Assembly: GCA_963658405.1 (NCBI GenBank)
Contig: CAVKQI010000051.1
Span: forward strand, 1 to 17,529
Reading direction: 5' to 3'
Source: CAG-791 sp963658405
GTDB taxonomy: Bacteria; Bacillota; Clostridia; Lachnospirales; Lachnospiraceae
DNA length: 17,529 bases
Position 1 is the first letter of the stretch. Each line of letters begins with the position of its first letter. The notes beneath the pieces were generated by a model. It was not told the origin of the DNA. It saw nothing but the letters and a program-made list of their open reading frames with translations, and ran no database searches. Below are positions 14,153-17,529 of the stretch, in pieces. The position numbers and the translations under genes are program-made.

Positions 14153-14992
14153 CTACGCGTTTACGATCACGCCGCCGTCGTTGGCATACAGAGAATTCAG
14201 TCCGCTGGTATCCAGGATCAGTACCTGCTTGAAGGATACCTTTGCTTCCACATATTTCTGCAGCTGCTCTGCGCGGTCCGGGCAATTGCAGTGGGAAATG
14301 ATCAGGGTACGCTCCTGCGGATCTTTCACCTCGGATGCCACGTGATCTGCAATGCGCATCAGGGCCTTCTTCATGCCCATAGCCTGTCCCTTCATGATGA
14401 TCTCACCCTTGTGAGAGCCCATGACAGGCTTGATATTCAGGGTGCTGGCCAGCAGTGCCTTTACACCGGTCAGTCTCCCGTTTTTCTTTAAGGTCTCCAG
14501 ATTATCCAGGACAAAGTAGGTCTTCTGCTGATCCCGGAATCCCTCCACTTCCTTGACGATCTCGTCAAAGTCCATCCCCGCCTCTTCCTTTTCGATGATC
14601 CGAAGCAGGAGATTGGTCTCTCCGCCGGCGGTGGACTCGGAATCAAAGACATGGATCTTTCTGTCCTCGTGATCCTCTTCGTAGATGGAAACGCCAAGCT
14701 TGGCGCTGTTGAAGCTTCCGCTTAAGTGAGAGGAAATGGTAATGATATAGACCCGCTCCGCCTCTGATTTCTCAATGCACTCCCTGAAGCCGTCCGGGGA
14801 AGGGCAGGCAGACTTGGCCACCCCTTCATACTCTGCCACTCTCTTAAGAAACTCCGCCTGATCAAAATCCGCATCATCCTGGATATACCAGTTTCCGACC
14901 TGCAGGCCAAAAGGAACCCTCTGTATTCTGGCGTCCCCCTTCAGTGCTGAGGGAATTTCACAGGAACTGTCCACGATGATCGTAAAACCCAT
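14153..14992 (-). CDS. DegV family fatty-acid-binding protein
   Basis: A 279-residue protein from ATG 14992, preferred over ATG 15007 because GGAG lies 9 nt upstream of the former. It shows the DegV signatures: N-terminal IIVDSSCEIP, SACPSPDGF, TISSHLSGSFNSA, and FVLDNLETLKKNGRLTGVKALL followed by LNIKPVM. A C-terminal ISHCNCPDRAEQL segment is also present. DegV proteins bind long-chain fatty acids; in Firmicutes the FakB subgroup presents them to the kinase FakA for incorporation into phospholipid. No fakA homologue is in the window, so whether this is a FakB is open. The C-terminal motif usually read as G-x-H-x-G-P-G is altered here (SLYANDGGVIVNA). It is monocistronic, with a promoter candidate at 15147-15175. 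Confidence 0.92.
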   Translation of the reverse strand: MGFTIIVDSSCEIPSALKGDARIQRVPFGLQVGNWYIQDDADFDQAEFLKRVAEYEGVAKSACPSPDGFRECIEKSEAERVYIITISSHLSGSFNSAKLGVSIYEEDHEDRKIHVFDSESTAGGETNLLLRIIEKEEAGMDFDEIVKEVEGFRDQQKTYFVLDNLETLKKNGRLTGVKALLASTLNIKPVMGSHKGEIIMKGQAMGMKKALMRIADHVASEVKDPQERTLIISHCNCPDRAEQLQKYVEAKVSFKQVLILDTSGLNSLYANDGGVIVNA

Positions 14993-15146
14993 AGTCAATA
15001 TCTCCATTCCGCAGGCTCTCGCCCTGCTCTTTATATAGGCCGGTGCGTATTGCCCGTCTCCTGCCTTTGCATTTCCATGGTCATGTAAAGGTCAGGATTC
15101 GTCTGCGCGCCCGCCGCTTTCACATCTGGTTTTTAAAACTATGTTA

Positions 15147-15175
15147 AGTTTACCCTGCTGCAGAGCAGTTGTAAA
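15147..15175 (-). promoter_or_regulatory. degV promoter candidate
   Basis: On the minus strand, TTTACA (15175-15170) and TAAACT (15152-15147) lie 17 nt apart. The leader to ATG 14992 would be about 150 nt; no riboswitch was recognised in it. Confidence 0.4.
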
Positions 15176-15208
15176 GTACCTGCAGGAAAACAAATGTATC
15201 TGCCCTGC

Positions 15209-15274
15209 GGTGAAACGCGGTTGCGAGAAAACGGATATACATAATTTGACGCTCCCGTGAAACCGCGGTAAGAT
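15209..15274 (+). promoter_or_regulatory. Promoter and direct repeats upstream of the DUF5721 gene
   Basis: TTGACG (15246-15251) and TAAGAT (15269-15274) are 17 nt apart. The spacer contains GTGAAACCGCGGT, and a near copy, GTGAAACGCGGTT, starts at 15210, about 47 nt upstream. The pair could be an operator. The predicted leader is about 100 nt. The rest of the 15008-15381 spacer shows no convincing ORF. Confidence 0.5.
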
Positions 15275-15381
15275 AGGAAATATCTGCATCCCGCAGCAAT
15301 CCCGTGGCATAGAAAATGCAGTTTTCTCATTAACCGCAAAATCATCTCGTCTGCCCTTCGGCAAGGAGAATCCAATACAGA

Positions 15382-15885
15382 ATGATCGCATTAAAAATCA
15401 CAAAGCTTGGCACTTTCATGGGAAAGCTCCTTTCCTCCGACTGTTTTGACAGCTTCCTGCTGGAGGAGGCCTCCATTTCCATGGGGATCACCATGAAATT
15501 AGACGGCCGGCTGAACCGGTCCTTTTATACCAACGAGGAATGGGAGCTGCTTTCCTCCCGGGGCTATGATCTGACGCCCTGGAAGAATGTCCGTCCTCTC
15601 TGTCACGAATTCATAAAAGGGAAAAAGGCGCCTGCTGCTTTTCAGATCGTGCTGCACTTAAATCCGGATGCCATTCCCTCTCTGCTGGAAAAGGGCGGCG
15701 CCCAGATCGACCCGGCGCAGGTCCGCGCTCTCCTGATTGGCATTCGCTATGACGGCACCGGGGCTTCTGTGACCACGGGTGTTTCGACCCATACTTTTAC
15801 GATGGACAAGAGTGCTGACGCGGTGTGGGATCAGGCTGTGCAGCAGTTCTTTACGGCAAGGGAGATTGCTTATGATGTTCTCTGA
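15382..15885 (+). CDS. DUF5721 family protein, function unknown
   Basis: A 167-residue cytoplasmic protein without signal or membrane segment. It has the DUF5721 layout as recalled from Lachnospiraceae proteins: MIALKITKLGTFMGKLL at the start, FDSFLLEEASI, WKNVRPLCHEFIKGKKAPAAFQIVLHL in the middle, and IRYDGTGASVTTGVSTHTFTMDKS with WDQAVQQFFTAREI at the end. No function is known for the family; the even alternation of strands suggests a compact alpha/beta fold. AGGAG lies about 13 nt before ATG 15382, a longer spacing than its neighbours, but the family start supports this ATG. The stop codon is embedded in CTCTGAATAGT, a motif that recurs near pyrB. It is monocistronic. Confidence 0.85.
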   Translation: MIALKITKLGTFMGKLLSSDCFDSFLLEEASISMGITMKLDGRLNRSFYTNEEWELLSSRGYDLTPWKNVRPLCHEFIKGKKAPAAFQIVLHLNPDAIPSLLEKGGAQIDPAQVRALLIGIRYDGTGASVTTGVSTHTFTMDKSADAVWDQAVQQFFTAREIAYDVL

Positions 15886-15955
15886 ATAGTAAACAGATAA
15901 TCATCTTTCAATTCATTCCAACCACCAGGATTAGTTGCTCTGCCCAGGCATTTGG

Positions 15956-16152
15956 TTATTGCCCGGACGCCGGACGGGCGGCGGGTCCTGTCGGCGATGT
16001 CCGCTTGGGGACGCCTCTCGGCTCAGGGGCTCACGCCTAGCGGCACGTAAGCTCGCAAAGGACGCGAGCTAAGTGCCGAGGCGTCGCCATGCCCCTGCGC
16101 CGGACATCATCCGGCCACCCGCTCGTCCGCCCGGCTGGACTGTGAACAATAA
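15956..16152. repeat. GC-rich nested foldback element (about 197 nt)
   Basis: The segment folds on itself through successive nested complementary blocks. From outside in: TTATTG/CAATAA; an imperfect arm around GCCGGACGGGCGGCGGGT (15969-15986) with 16117-16135; GATGTCCG/CGGACATC (15996/16101); CAGGGGC/GCCCCTG (16024/16091); ACGCCT/AGGCGT (16033/16079); CGGCAC/GTGCCG (16041/16073); and AGCTCGC/GCGAGCT (16050/16064) with a 7-nt loop. GC content is much higher than in flanking DNA. No convincing protein is encoded. Its right end is shared with 7087-7109. It may be a mobile palindromic element or a structured RNA. Confidence 0.75.
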
Positions 16153-16187
16153 ATTGTTTTTTATCCGATACTTTTTCGCTTTTGCAG

Positions 16188-16216
16188 TTGTCATCATGAC
16201 AGGGACGTGCTAGAAT
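16188..16216 (+). promoter_or_regulatory. pyrB promoter with palindromic operator candidate
   Basis: TTGTCA (16188-16193) and TAGAAT (16211-16216) are 17 nt apart. A perfect 6-1-6 palindrome, TGTCATCATGACA (16189-16201), covers the -35. Transcription would begin near 16223, giving a leader of about 218 nt before pyrB. Confidence 0.6.
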
Positions 16217-16255
16217 GTGGAAAGCAAAAACAAAGCACCAATGTGGAGCAGAAAA

Positions 16256-16321
16256 ATGCGGATAACACTGATGAAAGCAAACACAATTGCATATTCCTTT
16301 CACAGCATATCCGCCGTTTAA
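16256..16321 (+). CDS. Candidate pyrB leader peptide (21 codons)
   Basis: A small frame runs from ATG 16256, with GGAG 7 nt upstream, to a TAA at 16319-16321. It starts MRITLMKANT and ends HSISAV. An in-frame ATG at 16241 would add five residues but has no ribosome site. The stop codon overlaps the first bases of the terminator stem (16320-16353), so a ribosome at the end of the frame would block that stem. This is the geometry of translation-coupled attenuators such as enteric pyrBI. The frame is short and could be chance. Confidence 0.4.
   Translation: MRITLMKANTIAYSFHSISAV
16258..16314 (+). ncRNA. Leader stem-loop upstream of the pyrB attenuator
   Basis: GCGGATA (16258-16264) pairs with TATCCGC (16308-16314), then CTG-TGAAAG (16268-16277) pairs with CTTTCA-CAG (16297-16305) with one bulged A. 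The stem lies in the transcribed leader, 5 nt before the terminator. ATTCCTTT (16293-16300) inside it could alternatively pair with AAAGAAT of the terminator arm, giving a possible antiterminator. Confidence 0.5.
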
Positions 16322-16357
16322 AGAATCGAAGATATTTCTTTCTTCGATTCTTTTTTT
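16320..16357 (+). terminator. Intrinsic terminator (attenuator) in the pyrB leader
   Basis: AAAGAATCGAAG (16320-16331) pairs perfectly with CTTCGATTCTTT (16342-16353) around a 10-nt loop and is followed by a 7-T run. It lies after the promoter and 83 nt before the pyrB ATG, with no good promoter in between, so pyrB expression should need read-through. Confidence 0.85.
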
Positions 16358-16440
16358 ACGTGAGCCCCCTCCCGTAGTACTCTGTTTCTCTCCGCATACA
16401 CTCTGTCAACGATTTTTGCAGGAAAGGAGATTTTACTATC

Positions 16441-17361
16441 ATGATCAGACACCTGATGAACCCTCTTGACCTGTCCGTGGAAGAACTGGATCATCTCTTT
16501 CTTCTGGCTGACGATATCAAGGAACATCCCGAAAAATATGCACATGCCTGCACCGGCAAAAAGCTGGCTACGCTTTTCTATGAACCCAGCACTCGCACCC
16601 GCCTGAGTATCGAGACTGCCATGCTCAATTTGGGCGGCAGCACGATGGGCTTTGCAGATGCCAACAGTTCGTCTGCCACCAAGGGCGAAACCGTAGCGGA
16701 TACCATCCGGGTCATCTCCTGCTTTGCAGATATCTGTGCCATCCGTCATCCCAAGGAGGGCGCTGCCATGGTAGCTGCCAACTACGCTTCCATTCCCGTG
16801 ATCAATGCCGGAGACGGCGGCCACCAGCACCCCACCCAGACGCTGGCAGACCTGCAGACCATCCGTTCTCTGAAGGGTCGTCTTGATCACTTTACCATCG
16901 GTCTGTGCGGTGACCTGAAATTTGGCCGCACGGTGCACTCTCTGATCAATGCCTTATCCCGCTATGAGGGTATCCACTTCGTCCTGATCTCCCCGCCGGA
17001 ACTTCGTGTACCGGACTATATCACCGATATGCTCAAGGACAAGGGCATCACCTACGAAGAGGTCATCCGCCTGGAAGATGTCATCGGCGATCTGGATGTT
17101 CTCTATATGACCCGTGTCCAGAAGGAGCGCTTCTTTAACGAAGAGGACTACGTGCGCCTGAAGGATTTCTATATCCTGAATACGGAAAAACTGAAAAAAG
17201 CAAAGCCGGATATGTATATCCTTCATCCCCTTCCGCGTGTCAATGAGATTGCCGCTGACGTGGACAATGATCCGCGTGCCGCCTACTTTAAGCAGGTACA
17301 GTACGGTGTCTATATGCGCATGGCGCTGATCCTGACCTTATTAAACATTGACGTGAAGTAA
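16441..17361 (+). CDS. pyrB: Aspartate carbamoyltransferase catalytic subunit
   Basis: First committed step of pyrimidine synthesis: carbamoyl phosphate plus aspartate gives carbamoyl aspartate, in the cytoplasm. It has 306 residues, the normal catalytic-chain length. Seen are the carbamoyl-phosphate loop FYEPSTRTRLS (47-57), the 80s loop with Lys81, GDGGHQHPTQTLADL (His130), GDLKFGRTVHSL, MTRVQKERF (Arg225) and HPLPRVNEI (262-270). The HPLPR motif and GHQHPTQ rather than HCLP/FHPCQ separate it from ornithine carbamoyltransferase. AGGAG lies about 11 nt before the ATG. The enteric-like length makes a following pyrI subunit plausible, but the window ends before it. Just after the stop lies a palindromic element flanked by a copy of the last codons. 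Confidence 0.97.
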   Translation: MIRHLMNPLDLSVEELDHLFLLADDIKEHPEKYAHACTGKKLATLFYEPSTRTRLSIETAMLNLGGSTMGFADANSSSATKGETVADTIRVISCFADICAIRHPKEGAAMVAANYASIPVINAGDGGHQHPTQTLADLQTIRSLKGRLDHFTIGLCGDLKFGRTVHSLINALSRYEGIHFVLISPPELRVPDYITDMLKDKGITYEEVIRLEDVIGDLDVLYMTRVQKERFFNEEDYVRLKDFYILNTEKLKKAKPDMYILHPLPRVNEIAADVDNDPRAAYFKQVQYGVYMRMALILTLLNIDVK

Positions 17362-17522
17362 CTATTCAGAGCCAAGCAAATTTGCAAAAAATGTGCGAGT
17401 AATGCTTGCATTAACGAGCCCATTTTTGCAAATTTATTTGGCGAGAATGCCACATGAGCAAAAGGAAAGCTGCGCAGCAGCGATTTTGCGAATGGACTCT
17501 GAATAGTTACGACGTGAAATAA
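17350..17522. mobile_element. Branched palindromic element with flanking direct repeats after pyrB
   Basis: Two 14-bp perfect inverted repeats, GTAACTATTCAGAG (17358-17371) and CTCTGAATAGTTAC (17497-17510), enclose two internal foldbacks. The first pairs GCCAAGCAAATTTGC (from 17371) with 17431-17452 imperfectly and has TAATGC/GCATTA at its tip. The second pairs GCAAAA with TTTTGC, enclosing GCTGC/GCAGC. Outside lie near-identical 12-bp direct repeats, GACGTGAAGTAA (17350-17361, the pyrB end) and GACGTGAAATAA (17511-17522). The arrangement fits a small non-autonomous inserted element with a target duplication, but no transposase or other copies could be checked. Confidence 0.6.
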
Positions 17523-17529
17523 ATTGCAT

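Noticed and set aside
15092..15391. A 99-codon minus-strand frame upstream of degV
   Set aside because: No domain, unusual composition, and it covers the promoter candidates for both flanking genes.
16037..16303. An 88-codon minus-strand frame across the GC-rich foldback
   Set aside because: It is antisense to the pyrB promoter and leader, has no recognisable domain, and its C-terminal half is just translation of the foldback.
16223..16440. A PyrR-binding leader
   Set aside because: The conserved GAGAGG-type loop of PyrR sites was not found, although the multi-hairpin layout is similar.
16441..17361. Ornithine carbamoyltransferase (argF), suggested by the nearby arginine genes
   Set aside because: GHQHPTQ and HPLPRVNEI are aspartate carbamoyltransferase signatures; the HCLP motif of ArgF is absent.

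Overview
The window is a stretch of a Bacillota chromosome, most likely from a Lachnospiraceae (Clostridia) species. The evidence is the gene content: a Lachnospiraceae-type DUF5721 protein, an argC-argJ-argB-argD cluster with an embedded GNAT gene, DegV, a ComEA-like protein and a WalRK/PhoPR-like two-component system. Shine-Dalgarno sites are strong and promoters are sigma-A-like. No tRNA, rRNA, CRISPR array, transposase or phage gene was seen.

Layout. Positions 1-4241 (minus strand) hold a transcription unit with its own promoter (4294-4322): a ComEA/SLBB lipoprotein, an OmpR-family response regulator, a sensor kinase and a GerMN lipoprotein that runs off the left edge. Positions 4330-11065 (minus strand) hold the arginine genes in transcription order argC, GNAT acetyltransferase, argJ, argB and argD, followed by an orphan extracellular solute-binding protein only 3 nt after argD. 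argG is divergent from argC (11397-12638, plus strand). The 331 nt between the two starts hold two good promoters and several ARG-box-like sites. Together these genes run from glutamate to ornithine (ArgJ, ArgB, ArgC, ArgD) and then citrulline to argininosuccinate (ArgG); argF and argH are not in the window.

Further right come a DUF1294 membrane protein, an orphan LytTR-type response regulator with a strong terminator, degV (minus) and a divergent DUF5721 gene. A 555-nt intergenic region follows. It holds a GC-rich, about 197-nt foldback element and then a promoter with a palindromic operator candidate, a possible leader peptide and an intrinsic terminator, all upstream of pyrB (aspartate carbamoyltransferase). 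This arrangement suggests attenuation of pyrB.

The most unusual content lies between genes. (1) A branched palindromic element just after the pyrB stop codon is bounded by a 14-bp inverted repeat and flanked by near-identical 12-bp direct repeats. (2) The right end of the GC-rich foldback is shared, apart from a 4-nt indel, with the argB-argD spacer 9 kb away. (3) Four consecutive perfect or near-perfect hairpins lie between argJ and argB. (4) Compact hairpins abut the Shine-Dalgarno site of at least three genes. These look like a family of palindromic intergenic elements. The comEA-RR-HK-GerMN module is also notable because its order resembles actinobacterial mtrA-mtrB-lpqB.
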